A DNA stretch of 64,000 nucleotides from Hyphodiscus hymeniophilus (GCA_016508695.1 VNKQ01000014.1:992001-1056000), one strand, 5' to 3'. Positions 13,040 to 25,555 are shown, counted from the first letter of the stretch. Translations and numbers: made by a program. The notes: generated by a model from the sequence alone, not told the origin.

Positions 13040-13989
13040 ATGCTAACCGACAAGATCCGACTCTCAGGCCCCGATGCCAACGAGCCAGAAGACATTCTCT
13101 CCTCATCCCTCGGCGTGATCTTCCCGGACGACATCACGAACCAACATGGCGATCGCGAAAACGCCGTCATCTACCTCTCGCCCACGTTTGGCTCCATCAC
13201 ATTGACGCTTGCCGAGTACGTAAGTCTCCTCACTCGCTATATTCTTCCCAATTTCCAAGAGCCCATTCCAACTCCCCTTGCGCCCGAATAACGAACATGG
13301 CCTGACTTGCATTGGGGAATAGTCCACAAGGCGAAGACAGTAGACGCCTCTTCAGCCATTTCCTCTGGAACGCTGGCCTTCAGCTTGCGGAGTTCATCGA
13401 GGAGGACTCGGCACAATGGAGCGTCAAGGGCGAGCGCGTGCTTGAACTGGGCGCGGGGACGGGGTTGGCGGGCATAGTGGCTGGTCTGATGGGTGCAGAG
13501 ACGGTGGTTATCTCCGACTATCCTGCTCCGGAAGTGCTGGCCAACATCGGGGCCAATATTAAGAGGAACGTGACGTCTCGTGCGGAGAAGGATAGGGTGG
13601 TCCCGGATATGAGAGTGCAGGGCCATGAATGGGGGGCGTTCAATGATGAGGATGGGTTTTGTGAGAAGGAGAGAGAGGGGTTTGATAAGCTGTTGGTGGC
13701 GGATTGTTTGTGGATGCCGTGGCAGCATGCGAATCTGCTGAGTAGTATTCAATGGTTTTTGAAAGGGAGCGGGAGGGCATGGGTTGTGGCTGGGTTTCAT
13801 ACGGGAAGGGCGAAGATGAAAGGCTTCTATGATGAAGCATTGTTAAAGCAAATGGGATTGGAGATTGAAAGTATCCATGAGAAGAATGCCGATGGGAGCG
13901 AGAGGGCCTGGGTGGAAGATAGAGGTATTGAGGATGTCACGGAACGGAAGAGGTGGCTTGTTGTTGCTGTGCTTAAGAGAAGGGGTTGA
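13040..13989 (+). CDS. Class I SAM-dependent methyltransferase, Nnt1/EFM7-like (Methyltransf_16 family)
   Basis: Exons 13040-13215 and 13323-13989 give 280 residues; the 107-nt intron (GTACGT donor) restores the family motif LADPQGEDSRRLFSHFLWNAG across the junction. Seven-strand Rossmann signatures are visible: motif I VLELGAGTGLAGIVAGLMGA for S-adenosylmethionine binding, VVISDYP at the end of strand 2, and LLVADCLW, a DxxW-like post-I motif of protein lysine methyltransferases. Relatives were first called nicotinamide N-methyltransferase; yeast Nnt1 was later shown to be EFM7, which modifies the N-terminus and a lysine of elongation factor eEF1A. The substrate here is therefore probably a translation factor, but that is inferred from the family. 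It converges on the LMBR1 gene downstream. Confidence 0.88.
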
Positions 13990-14323
13990 GAGTGTTATCG
14001 TGGAGGAAGATGATGATCAGAAGAGAACTCGAAGCTTGAGATACCCTAAAATATGAAACCCTCAGAAGGGGATTATCGATTCAGCTGCTAATGGTAAAAT
14101 CGGAAAGAGTACAGATCGGACGTATCCATAGCTTTGGAAGACCTCAAGCGCTAAAGAGTCTTCGGACCAGCAACAAAGACTTTAGGCCAGGGGTCAGACG
14201 CAGAAAGCTGCAAAATGAAGGTGTGAATATTAGAACAATATATTGTAGAAGATCAAGTCTGAATACACGGTATCACAAGTCCAGTCTATAAACTCCCTCG
14301 CTATGCTTCAGAAAGAACTGTAT
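13990..14323. other. Short convergent intergenic region
   Basis: This lies between the 3' ends of the methyltransferase and LMBR1 genes. I see nothing besides presumed 3' UTRs of both. Confidence 0.6.
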
Positions 14324-16666
14324 TTACAACCTGACCCTCCCTTCTGGCTGCCCGCCAAATAGACTGGTGAAACCACCCTCACGCCGACTAGACTCACCAT
14401 CATTTTCGTTTCCTCCCATCCACTTTGGTCGCTTCATACCGTCACCCACATTTTGAAGCCACTTTGGAGTTTGAACAGTGTCGAATGTGTTTTTGACACG
14501 GTGTGCAAACCCTTCAAAAAAGTTCTCGTCTTCCGGCTCCTTTGCCGGACGTTGCTGGGGCTCCGAGCGAGGCCTAGATGCTGCTGTTGATGAAGATGAT
14601 TGCCCTAAGGAGCGTGCTCGCTCAGAAGGTGGTACAGATATACTTGGTGCTGTACGATTGTTCGGGTTGTTAGGAACAGAATGTCTGTCTGCGTTTCCTG
14701 GTAGACGTCCCAGGGAAGAATGTCCGTTGAGTTCTCTCTCTATTAGGTCTCGACCCTCCCTCCAAGTCCCAGTCCCGTATCCAGTAACATTTTCCTCGTC
14801 CTCATCATCAATGACTCCACCGTACCCGATACAGCTCTTGACTTTCCCATAAAGATTGAAGAGCGTTGCACAGACTGGGACCAAGATGAACATTGGAAAC
14901 AGGGCGTCAAACCATGTCCCAATGTCACTCAACTTGATAAGTTGCCCCAGAAATTTGTAAAAGACGGTGGATTCATAGATGCTGGGATGAAGGAACGTAA
15001 CGAAATTGAAGGACAAAGGAGCGGTCAATTTCGCAACTTGCATGGCATACCACATTGCACTTTCTCCGTGGGTATTTCTCTTCACCAACGCTCGCCCTCG
15101 CCATACTTTGACTTCGGTTAATGATGTCAAAGCAGCCGCACACATGTATATGATCCAAAAAGATGCAATGACCTGTCCTGCAAACCCGATTGCTCCGCGA
15201 TCACTTTCTGGGTGATGGACTACGGTGATAGCGATTATTGAGACATTTTCATTGACAGGCTTGATGATTTCGGACCAGACAATGCAAAAGGATGCCAGTG
15301 AGAAGAAGAACCCAAGGAACATTGTCATATAAGGCATGAACCAGTACTTGTAGAGGTATCGAGTGTAAGGCGTGAGGATCGTGTAACGGTCGAATATTGA
15401 GGCCGAGGGTGAGGCTTGCCCAAATTCTACTCTTTTGGATGCTGCTGAATCGAGAATGACTTGGGTCTCTACAGCATCGTATAGTATCTGGTCCCACTCT
15501 TCAACATATCTGGCTCGGGTATGGCGTGCTCGACTACAAACAGATTAGCAATCGTCTGACAAGGCTGTAGAAAGCCTAATATTTGAAGCAAGATTTGGAT
15601 CTGGTCCAGGTCGTGCCTGGTAATAGACTAACTAGGAACCACTTACTCGAGTTGGCGACTCAAGTCAGCCAGATACCGTTCCGTGACCACATTCGGGACA
15701 GTGATACGAGGATTTGACAATCGTCGACTGAGCGTTCGTGGCCGCGACTCTTGGAGGTGCGAGTCCTCGGCCAGTTCGTCAATCCAGTCCTTGAAGTTCT
15801 TGGCAGAGCCCGTCTTCCGCTGACTTAATTCCACCACCTGTGCCTCCAGGTCTTCTAGATTTTGAATCGCATCCTCCATCTTCTCATGAACTTTCGCCGC
15901 ACTTGATTGGATTCGTCTCAATCTTCCACTCAGACTGGCGTTCCTAAAGAGCCTCCTGGGAATCGCAACAAGCCCGTGACCCATCAAATATATAGCCAGC
16001 ACCAAGCCCCAAACGTAAGCCAGTGCCATTACAACACTCTTTAGCGAATTTGTGTCAAAACCATAAGATACAGTGACATATATCCCCATGGCAATAGCCG
16101 AGCCCAAGAGCATGACTTGATATTTGGCATTGGCGCGAAGGGAGAACAGAATGCGACCTTTAGGGTCTCGATATCCAGCATCGGCATATTCGGCGAGGAT
16201 GGGGAGGATGAACCTAGAGACTGATCAGCCGGATGTCCAGGTACTCAGTCGTTCAGAAGGAACGCAATAGCTTCCGCTCTATTCGATCAAGTACATAGCT
16301 TAATGGCCGATTCCCGTCCATAAAAGTCAATGGCTTCTTCAAGAGGCGAACTCACCACGTCAACGCAAATGTAAGCCAGTAACATATCCTCCATGAGACC
16401 AGTAGTACTCGATCAGGTAACCATATCCCTCTCGTCGCCTCATCTTCCTCTCTCGCATTCGATGCTAGATCTATCGGAACAAGAAGCACTATACTGGCGG
16501 GCAGTCCAAGTGCAAAAAATATGGGTACGAGTAGGTATGCTGGCGTTGTTCGTAGGGGGAGGTAATGGCGCAAGATTAGGAGGACCGCAAGACTGATGAC
16601 CAACAGTGAGATCAAAGAGAATATCTCCGAGCCCACTGGCGACGAATTTGCTGTAACAGCTATCAT
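14324..16666 (-). CDS. LMBR1-domain integral membrane protein
   Basis: Three exons (16666-16356, 16213-15647, 15533-14324) join in phase to 695 residues. Hydrophobic segments begin with EIFSLISLLVISLAVLLIL and are followed by the signature VPIDLAS...LPDRVLLVSWR, which is typical of fungal LMBR1-family proteins. A long coiled-coil cytoplasmic loop separates the two membrane halves, and the last ~200 residues are a Ser/Pro/Arg-rich soluble tail. Animal relatives include the lipocalin receptor LIMR and lysosomal cobalamin exporter LMBD1; the fungal role is not settled, so a function in membrane transport or signalling is only inferred. An open frame continues upstream to 16852, but I chose ATG 16666 because it puts the usual short N-terminus before the first membrane segment. 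Its promoter region is shared with the divergent gene at 17215. Confidence 0.88.
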
Positions 16667-17214
16667 GACGGAGGCAATCGCGTAAGTGCTTCCATCGGAC
16701 TCGAGATGGGATGAGAGTGGTAGTGAAGGTGGTCCTTTGGAATCGTTTGTAGAAGTTTGGATGATTGCGACGAAACCAACCAGTGACGCAGCAGGCAGGG
16801 TCCAGGCCGGTTCGTCCGAGGGTGTTGCCGTCCCCTCCAGGTATGTCAGCACTTAGAGAACAACACAGGTGGGAATTACCCTTTGCGAGATAAACATATG
16901 CAGCTCTTAGTAATTTGAAGACTTGTAGCAATAAGCTTTGTATCATAGTGCACATTTGTGTTAAAATGTTAGAGCATCGGGGGGAATAATCTGAGGTGTT
17001 ACTGCAGTAATTAAGGGGTGCGTTTTTAGACACCCTAGACCTTATCACTCCGTCAGCAGATAATGAAGCCTCTCAAAATGCTTATCCTGATTCATCGACC
17101 CTAGTCAATGATCTGGACACGATAGGTTCAACGCCGTGCAGGAAATACCCCTCAGAAAGAGTTTGCTATTCGAGCAAAGCATCCAGACCCAAGGCGCTCA
17201 TATTGCGACAAGCA
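16667..17214. promoter_or_regulatory. Divergent promoter region, LMBR1 gene / lysine-rich protein gene
   Basis: Two genes start outward from this ~550-bp stretch. I can point to no specific binding site; the left part is an open continuation of the LMBR1 frame and may be transcribed leader. Confidence 0.5.
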
Positions 17215-18883
17215 ATGGCTACTCTCTCCCAGGTCGTGCCAGAACAGTCCCAATTCCTACAAGATATTGCGCGAAATGGATCGACTGATGAATATAACAC
17301 CTATGAAGACCTAGATACTGCCGTCTTACTGCAAAGTCTTGCTGATTTCGAACACCCTACCTCACACAGCGAACAATACAATCCCGATCCTCCTCTTGCT
17401 ACGAAAGATCATGACACTCTACAAGCGGGCGCCAAGAATGATGAAGCAGGAGCTGCGCAGAGCCGAGGCAAGAAGCAGTCCAAGGCTTCAATATTCGCTC
17501 CTCCTCTTGTGGGCTCATTGAAGCCTACGAAGCGAAAGCGAAGGGTAGAATCCGATGATGAGGAGGAGATAGATGTTGGATTTGTGTATATGCCCAAAAC
17601 CAAGAAGAAAAAGAGAAGAAAACAAGACGACGCGGACGAAGTAGCCAAAGGGCGAAACATATGGGGCCCTGCATATGATGAAGATGATGAGGGGGAGACT
17701 CCGAAGAGACGAAACCAAATTTCAGGTCTGGACGCGCGAGCTGCTGGGGTCCAGTCTGCTGCTGCTCTCTTCCGAAAACCCTCTGCTGCCTCTCAAAAAT
17801 ATACGAGTGAGTTTGTACCTTCTTCTTCCAAATCATACTAAATCGCCACAGGACCACCTATGGCAAAAGTGTACTTGCAGCTAGAGGTCACACCTCCACG
17901 GTTCCTTGAGCTTCAAGCAGCTGCCAAAAACTTTATGTTGGACCCAAAACATCCCGACCGACCTGAATGCGTTGGCAACAGAATTAAAGGTGACACCGAC
18001 ATGACAAAGCTGAAGCTATTTGGCTGTGTGACTGAGTTCCTCGAGGACTTGGGTTGGGGAGAGAAGTTATGGGGAAAAGCTGAGCCCACGCCTGCGAACA
18101 TGGATGGAACGCCATCAGAGAAGCCTCGAAGGTTGCAGTGGCCTGAGCTCAAGCAAGAGTGAGTGCAATGTTTAAACTTTGGGGCTCGAGAGCCATTGCA
18201 ATGGCATCTTCCACTCATCGAAACTGAGTAATGGCTAAACTCTACCTAGGATTGTAACTTTGGTTACTCCACTATTCCGCCGTACGGTCACCAACGAGAG
18301 ACAACGCTTGTATGCCTTCGAAGCTCGAAAAAAGAACCTAGCAGCGAAGAAAGGTTCGAAGGAAGACTCCCCAAGGCCGTCCATGGAAGGAACTCCTCAA
18401 CCTAACGGGGACCGTATGAGTGCGCCATCACCATCACCATACCCTGCCATCGATCCCAAGCTGAATCAATACCGCTACGACTTAAACGAGTCTTCTACAG
18501 CGCACGACCCCGCAGTGGTCAAGACTCAAACCAACAGCTTGATTTCAGCAAATGCCAATGCTGAGGGAGGAGTTGGCGAAAATCTCAAGTACTTCGTCAA
18601 CATCATGCAGAACGGCCGGCGCGTTAAGCCGAAGGTTACTCTCACCGCTGAATCATGTCCTGATTACTCGAGCTTGGTCAAGCACATCCAAACCACAATT
18701 GGCGATAACATCGTGGAGTTTGCCGCCATCAAAGTTCTGGGTCCCGGTATGTGGCTGGAGGTAGGCAACAACGAAGAATGGAATAAAGCTACGGATGTGG
18801 TCAAGGACTGTGAGATGCTGGATGGACAGGTCATGTGTGCTGTGGAGGTCCGGGATACCAATCCGCCTGCCCAAGGCGTATGA
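17215..18883 (+). CDS. Unrecognised conserved-looking protein with basic/acidic N-terminus
   Basis: Three exons (17215-17806, 17852-18158, 18250-18883) give 510 residues with all phases fitting; the introns are 45 and 91 nt. I cannot assign a family name. The first ~200 residues are polar and carry a nuclear-localisation-like cluster KPTKRKRRVESDDEEE and KTKKKKRRKQDD. A middle block (VYLQLEVTPPRFLELQAAAKNF, then LKLFGCVTEFLEDLGWGEKLWGK) and a C-terminal block (LKYFVNIMQNGRRVKPKVTLTAESCPDYSSLVKHI, then DGQVMCAVEV) look folded. The motifs feel familiar from predicted fungal proteins, but I can attach no activity. A nuclear location is inferred from the basic runs only. The ATG at 17215 is the first in frame. 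Confidence 0.8.
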
Positions 18884-19391
18884 TTGATTAAAACCTAGGT
18901 ACACCGGTGATAGTATTGTATGGAATGGCGCACTCGATACCCCTTTTGCATGAATTTGGCCTGGTGGCCTGGATAGATGCCTAAAGAAGTACATACTGCA
19001 TTATCCCACTGCTCATATATCAATTGTGAACGCTCTGTACCTGTCAAGGCATTGAGGGCTACTGTAGAAGTAATTCTTGTGAAATCAACAACCTTCTTCT
19101 TGATGAACTTTGCTTACCCTGAACGAGCAAGAGCCTCAAGTAAGATGCCGAATATCGAACAAACACCGTATCTTCTCCGAGGGCGTTTTCCCCTTGAGCA
19201 TGGCGGTCCTGCCGGGTCCTGCTCTGCCAACGCGGGGCAGTTTTAAGGTGGGGATGAGGGGTCTTCAATCGAGGAACGTCATTCCTCCATCCTCTCGCTC
19301 AAAACCATAAACCCAACTTTTGCTGTCCCTACCTCTCAATTTAATATTCGATCAAATCTTGCGAACCAAATATCAAAAGGCAAACATCAAT
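18884..19391. other. Intergenic: 3' UTR and promoter of the formylglutathione hydrolase gene
   Basis: Both neighbours are on the plus strand. No coding segment or RNA gene is visible; the AT-rich stretch just before 19392 is consistent with a leader. Confidence 0.6.
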
Positions 19392-20447
19392 ATGTCGTTC
19401 AAGACCACCGCAACCATCGCCTCCTTTGGCGGCAAGCTGCTGAAGCTCACCCATGCCGCCAGCACCGTCGGGTGCGAAATGGCGCTCAACTTATACCTTC
19501 CACCGCAAGCTTCTTCTTCCGCAAGCGCACAACATAAAATTCCGGTGCTGTTTTATCTAGCAGGCTTAACATGTACGGGTGATAATGGTGCCGAGAAAGG
19601 ATTCTTCCAATATGGCGCAGCTCAAAAAGGGATTGCTGTAGTGTTTCCGGACACTAGTCCACGTATATCCCCCCATTGTCCATTATACTTATCCTCCTTA
19701 CGAGGTGAAGTCAAAAGCTAAGATATATGCTTGAAAATAGGAGGCTTGAAGATAGAAGGACAAGACGACGCTTATGATTTCGGTTCCGGAGCAGGATTTT
19801 ACATCGACGCAACCGCATCCCCATGGGCCGAAAACTACAAGATGGAATCCTACATAACGTCCGAACTCCCAAAAGCCCTCTTCTCTTCCTTCCCCGAGCT
19901 CGACTCCAGCCGCGTCTCTATTACAGGCCATAGTATGGGTGGCCATGGAGCACTCACTCTGTATTTGAAAAATCCGGGCATGTACAAGAGCGTATCCGCG
20001 TTTGCGCCGATTGCGAACCCCAGCCAGTGTCCATGGGGTGAAAAAGCCTTCAAGGGGTATTTTGGAGAGGATAAGAGTGTTTGGAAGAAACATGATGCTA
20101 CGGAGCTCTTGAGTGGCTCGAAGGCGGGTTCATTTGAGGCGCTTGTTGACGTGGTGAGTTTATCTGGTTTGAGATGTGGAGATGTGGAAGAGAAGATTTT
20201 AACTCATAAGTAGGGAACTGGAGACAACTTTTATAAGCAGAAGCAATTGCTTCCCGAAAATTTAGCGGAGGCTGCAAAGGCGTCGGGGAATGAGAAGGGA
20301 TTGACGCTGAGGTATCAAGATGTAAGTTTGGATATTGTAGAGGGAAGTGACATGCTGACAAGAAAGGGATATGACCATTCATACTTCTTCATCTCGACAT
20401 TCTCAACAGACCACATAAACCATGCTGCGAAATATCTATTTGCATAG
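19392..20447 (+). CDS. S-formylglutathione hydrolase (esterase D family)
   Basis: This enzyme hydrolyses S-formylglutathione to formate and glutathione, the second step of glutathione-dependent formaldehyde detoxification, in the cytosol. Four exons (19392-19662, 19741-20153, 20214-20321, 20367-20447) give 290 residues, the usual length. The alpha/beta-hydrolase triad is complete: Ser155 in GHSMGG, Asp232 in DVGTGDNF and His268 in GYDHSYFF. The N-terminal half has the family block LFYLAGLTCTGDNGAEKGFFQ. Introns 1, 2 and 3 are 78, 60 and 45 nt and each junction falls inside a conserved motif, so the splice model is firm. It is not adjacent to a formaldehyde dehydrogenase gene in this window. 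Confidence 0.95.
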
Positions 20448-20707
20448 TAAGACCCACCGTCTACGCCATGCTACAGACAGAAGCTAATCTGTTCAGAAGC
20501 GAAGGGCTTGGACGACAGAAGCTTTAGATTGAGCTACACACGAAAGTAAATATACGAAAAGCCTTTTTTAAACAGTGATTAGAACTATGCTGCCACCAAT
20601 GCTAATGCCGATGCTCTCGTGGGTATCTTTTCCTATTTCGCAGCAAATCCAATTGTTGTGAGATCATAACATCATCAATCGTTCATAGCCGTCAGATCTT
20701 TCAAACC

Positions 20708-23313
20708 CTAGCTGATTCTATGATCAACTACCAACGCCTGCCCGTTACCCATGCTGTCCTTTTCACCCAACTTTCCTCTCATCTCTGCTTCCGCTTCCCG
20801 CTTTATACGGTAGAAGGCTAGCTTCTCAAAGCGGCTAAGGGCTTTCCACCAATGTCGGCCGGCTTCGTGTTCGCTGATTCTCTCGAGCAGATCCACTGTC
20901 TTCACTCTGACGTCTTTGTCTTTGTGAAACAGTCCCAAGGCGACGTAGAATAACCCTGCGTGGGATTCTGGGGCCACTGTTAGGAGTTGGCAGATCTCAT
21001 CATACGAGTGCGTGTATTTCGAGAGGGCCAAGTAGATCTCTCGACTTGAAATCGCGCTCAATTTCGTCATCCTCAATCGATCGTGCAAGTGGTTGAGATC
21101 TAGTGACTTCAGGGGGCGGAAGTTGTAGAGCTGAGCGAGATCCTGTACGTTTTAGCACCCAGTAACCGCAAAGGCACGGCAACTCATACCTGTTTGAAAC
21201 TATAGTAGCTTCGAGTGTTTCTCCAACCCTCGATTCGCATCACTCCACCAGCCAATTCCTTCATTTTGGCCATTTCATCCGGCCATACGTACCCATGACC
21301 ACTCACACTCTCGTTTCCAGGCTCAGCCTCCTCGACGCCAATATAGAGAGCGCTGGCGCCATATACGCTTTCTTCAAACGCTGCCGCAATCCGTGTAAAC
21401 CTTTCTACCCAATCCCTCCACTTTGCTCTAATAACTCCCTCACCATGACGAGCAGCAATGCTCCGGAGAATCTCGTTCATGAATGCAGCGTCACCGGTGG
21501 CATCCCCGACTCCTGAAGATGAAGCGGTAGCGATAGTACTCGCATAAGTAGGGTTCTGCTGTTGGAAATTTGAAAGTCCCTCCGTGATAGGTGCGCCTTC
21601 AATCCTGCTGCTGATCTTCATTCGACCAGTGGGTAGATCACAGAGTACATCCCACCATTCGGGATGATTTTCAAACGTCGGATTCGTGACTCCCGCTATG
21701 AATCCAGGGACTTTCAGAAGGTCGTCTATCTTACTAAGATCCGTGTACGGGAATGCATGGCGAGTGAAGCCTCGAAGTATCCCTCCTGAAGCCAATGCGC
21801 ATGCAGCAAGTACAGCCTCGGCCACTTCACCTGATGGGCGGTTATGCCCTAGGAATATGACACGTTTTTGCGTCAGCATGGCGTTCGCAAGGACGATAAT
21901 TGGGTGAGTGAATGGGCCGGCTGTCGTGAGATGAGGATGCAAGGTAAATGGCTGTGGTGATTTGGAGTGAGTGTCGGTGAAAGTCTGAATGAGTTTGATG
22001 AGAGAGAAATCTCCCACGGTTTCAGGAGATATGGCAACAGGAACTTTGATTGGAATAGGGATCCCGTTGTACATGACTTTTGTCTCAAACTCGTGGGTAT
22101 CTCGAGGTACCGAATATGTTGAATGGGCCATGATGTGCGCTTTCGTCCCAATCCGTGTCAAATCAGGCCTTCTCTCTGGACTTTCGGCCATAGTTGTGAC
22201 GTCCTCCGGCACATCTCCCCTGTCTTCCGCCATGCGAATTTGGATCATTTGCTCAAATTTCTCGACAAAAAGATCCTTGTTATCGCTTGCTTGTAAGAGA
22301 TACCTTTCCAGAAGACTCAGCCTTGGCATCAGTGATAAATCCATTGTGTTGACGGCCTGGTAAAGTGACGCGAGGGTTGCTGGATGTGGTGACTTAAAAT
22401 ACTCTTCTAAAGCTAATAGTAAAAGAGGCTGAAATGGTATTAGAGGTTTCTTCGAAAAGGAGCTTTTAATCAAACTTACTTTATATATATGTAAGAAAGG
22501 ATGCCTTGTACATATTGCCATTGCCTTCACCACAGCTCCCCTCTTCGCAGTTTTGTCCTGCTTCGTATTCACGAGATTTAAAACGTATATCAACGGGGGC
22601 CCCTCCCCTCCTGGTTCACTATCGGACTCCTCCTCCTCGCTCTCGTCGTCTACTTCATCACCTTCTGTTGCTGTTTCATCGTTGGGGTCCAAGATACCGG
22701 CAGCCTTGTCTTTTCTCCTTTGTTTTCTGCGTCGTCCCTCTTCCTTCTCCTCTGCTTCCTCTTCCTCTTGACTGGTATCCTTATGTAGGAAAAATATTGT
22801 CCAGTCCTGATTGCGCACATGCGCTTGATCTGGCAGCATCAGTTCCGCCAGCATATGCTCATCGCCTGTGATTGCCACGGGGTACTGGTGTTCCATGATT
22901 GGCCCCTTATCAATATCAAACGATGCCACCAAAATATATTCGACATGGTTTTCGGCGTCTCCACGGGGATATTGTGACCGCAACTTTCGTTTTGGGTGTG
23001 CATCTGGATTGTACTTCCTCGGTGCAGACAGAGAAGAATGTTGTGATGAGAGTCCGCTTGGAGGAGTCTTCGAATTCGAGCTCGGGTTGGATGTTCGATC
23101 CGTATCTAACATGGGCGGGTTGGGACTTCTCGACGGTCTAGAGCGTCTCGACATTGTTGATGGGGATCGTGAAGAGGGAAAGGACGATAGAGAAGTTCGG
23201 CGGTTGACACCAATGCTGCCGCCATTAGATCCAGGAGGGGCCGCCACGGTTTCCGTCGTACCAGCAGCGCCTCTAGTTCCCGGACTCTGTTGCATAGTTT
23301 CGACAGCGACCAT
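20708..23313 (-). CDS. AFI1: Afi1/DENN-type Arf3-interacting polarity protein
   Basis: Exons 23313-22480, 22428-21190 and 21142-20708 give 835 residues. The N-terminal ~110 residues are Ser/Pro-rich. Then comes the Afi1 docking-domain signature VEYILVASFDIDKGPIMEHQ...LAELMLPDQAHVRNQDWTIF, a long acidic/basic insert, and DENN-like (SPA) segments including VPVAISPETVGDFSLIKLI and MLTQKRVIFLGHNRPSGEVA. Yeast Afi1 links the small GTPase Arf3 to polarised growth; that role is carried over by homology. The first intron (51 nt) keeps the frame open. The C-terminal exon continues the family sequence (DLAQLYNFRPLKSLDLNHLH). The start is uncertain: ATG 23313 was taken, but the frame is open to an ATG at 23568, with an out-of-frame ATG at 23363 between them. 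Confidence 0.88.
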
Positions 23314-23995
23314 TGTAGCGCTCGTCTGATAGTAAAGGGGGAGTAAGGAAGGACTCCCGCCATCGTCGATTAGGGACCCTTGGAGCACTTTAGAAACTAT
23401 GCTACAAGAAGCGTGTGCGCGAGACTTTGATCCACTCGACAGGGTATGCGACGACGAAAGTGAAGATCCGTGCCCGCTGTAGAATAGCGGGCTCGCTGTC
23501 ACAACGCTGGTGGCCTGGCGCTGATCGTTTTCTTTTGGTGTGATTAACCGGTGTAGGATGGGAAGCATTGAGGCCGGGCCAAGACCTGGCAATTGAGGGG
23601 ATTCCGAGATATGGAGGATAAGTAGGATAAGGTACGGGAGCTGAGCCGAAGTTGAGGGGCAACTCGAACTCGATGCTCAGGGGTAAATGTAGGGGTTCAA
23701 AATCCCATCAGGTCCTGGCCAATGACGGGGTGCGACCAGAAATCGAGCTGCAGCCTCGAGTAGCCGGCGCGCTAAAGGGTCTTTGTTTACTTTGCAGTTC
23801 GACATCATCGTCCACTTGCAACTTCGTCCAACACTCATATAATTCAACAGCTCGAGTCAAGTAATCGTACGGCTCTCGAAGCTCTTGGCCCTCGATCGTA
23901 AATTCACTTATAGAAGATATTGAGAATCAATTGTAGGAGGAATCCATCGTGACTTCCCTGATCAATGAGCTGACGTACTTGCCGTCTTACAGTCA
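23314..23995. promoter_or_regulatory. Divergent promoter region, Afi1 gene / EF-hand gene
   Basis: About 680 bp lies between two outward-facing starts. The right third contains an AT-rich leader before 23996. No specific operator-like motif is evident. Confidence 0.5.
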
Positions 23996-24895
23996 ATGTC
24001 TACTTCATACAAACCCTCTCCTCTATCATATGGCTCACCACGAGCATCCCCTTTCAGGAGACCTGAATCACCACACTCGCCATCGCCATTACGGCAATCG
24101 ACGCCAAACCCTTCACCTACTAAAACAATGCCAATAACAACAACAACAACACCGTCTCGACTGGGGAAGAACTCTACTCCCGGCAGCGAGTCAGATGCGA
24201 GAACCCCTCGAGAATATACACCCGTTACGAGAGACAGGGAGATTTCGCCAACGAGGGGAGCGAACGCTAACTCAGGATTTGGAGGCATACTTGCAACTTC
24301 GCAAGCAGGAAGTACGGACAACAACTCATTGAGCAAGTTACAGCCGCCGCAGGTTAGGGAGTTGAGGGAGGGCTTTCAAACTCTGGATAGGGATAGCGAT
24401 GGACACGTTGGAAGAGAGGATGTCGCTGATATGTTGACTCAACTGGGTGAGTCTACCTATGTCAAAAGATTTGGACCATAGCTGATGAACGAAGGAATGT
24501 CCTCAAATCCTGCCGATCTTACAGCTTTCTTCCCACCATCGACGCCGCAGACAGTCACTCTACCAGCATATCTGAACTCCTTAGCTTCACTACTGGCTAC
24601 ATTGTCACCATCTTCAGAGCTACTATCAGCGTTCTCTGCATTCGACGAAGACGACAGCGGACAGATCGATCTTAGAGAAATGAAGGATGCGCTAATGCAA
24701 ACAGCTCCTGAGCCTGGGGTTCAGACATTGAGCGAGAGGGATATTGATAGAGTGATGAATGGTTTCACGGGAAGAAGGGCTTTTGGGAAGCAGTCGGCAG
24801 GAGGAATGGGCAAGAGGGGCGAGGTTTTCAAGTATCAGGAGTTTGTCTCGAGTATCCAAGGTGACGCTAGTCGGGAGAACGATCAGAATGAATAG
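23996..24895 (+). CDS. EF-hand protein resembling myosin regulatory light chain
   Basis: Exons 23996-24446 and 24495-24895 give 283 residues. The first ~110 residues are a Ser/Pro/Thr-rich extension, including a threonine run. The C-terminal part has a calmodulin-like layout: a first EF loop DRDSDGHVGREDV, a linker with FFPPSTPQTVTLPAYLNSL, a second loop DEDDSGQIDLREM, and a last helix-loop segment without a good calcium loop (YQEFVSSIQG). Two canonical loops and a phosphorylatable N-terminus suggest a regulatory light chain of type II myosin acting at the cytokinetic ring; this is inference from layout. The 48-nt intron has a weak acceptor (CGAAG, branch GCTGAT); the nearer CATAG at 24481 would break the frame. 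Confidence 0.78.
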
Positions 24896-25555
24896 AGCAG
24901 CAAGCTCTGGACGATGTGATGGATTTACAACATGGAAATGGTGTTAGGGTATCTTTACGCTAGACAGCTGTACTGAAGAAACGAGGCAGCACCTATGGAA
25001 TCGTATTTCTGGTCACAAACCTGAAATGGCCATCGGACATGCATCTTCACGCAAGTCATGAGAGTGAAGGATGTGCTACTGAAAGATTAAAGGTTGAAGC
25101 GATACCAGTATCTGCTTACAAGCTCCTAAATATGATCTTCTAAGCGTTTCAGCGGCTTGATTACTATTCACAAGACTTCATCAGTTTGTTCTTGCATAGG
25201 AGTGTAAAAAATTGGAACGACTTATCTTTTTCTGACCATAGTACGGTCGTTCAAAATTTTTGGACGATTAGGATCTTTCTGACGCAATTAGTGCCGGTTA
25301 CTGTGACATTGCGATTTTCTAGTTCGATGGTATGATCTGGGAGACCAGCTCAGTACTAAATATGGTACGTTCCTCCATGCAAACTTCTTACAAAGGACTG
25401 TTGGAACAGCTCAATGAGTAGTGGGTTCTTCAGCCTTCTCCCATGCCTAGCCTCGTCTCTTGACTAAGCCAAATCAATGACGCCCTCCAACCGAGTCAAC
25501 TCTCTAGGAAACTTGAATTCTATGTTCAGCGCCAGAAATACTTCAATGCCTCCCA
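24896..25555. other. Intergenic, AT-rich in places
   Basis: This stretch lies between two plus-strand genes. I see no coding segment. The middle (about 25190-25330) is AT-rich, and the right end is the presumed promoter of the sirtuin gene. Confidence 0.6.

Noticed and set aside
23690..23710. T-arm-like GGGGTTCAAAATCCC near the Afi1 promoter
   Set aside because: No matching acceptor stem, D-arm or anticodon arm can be placed around it.
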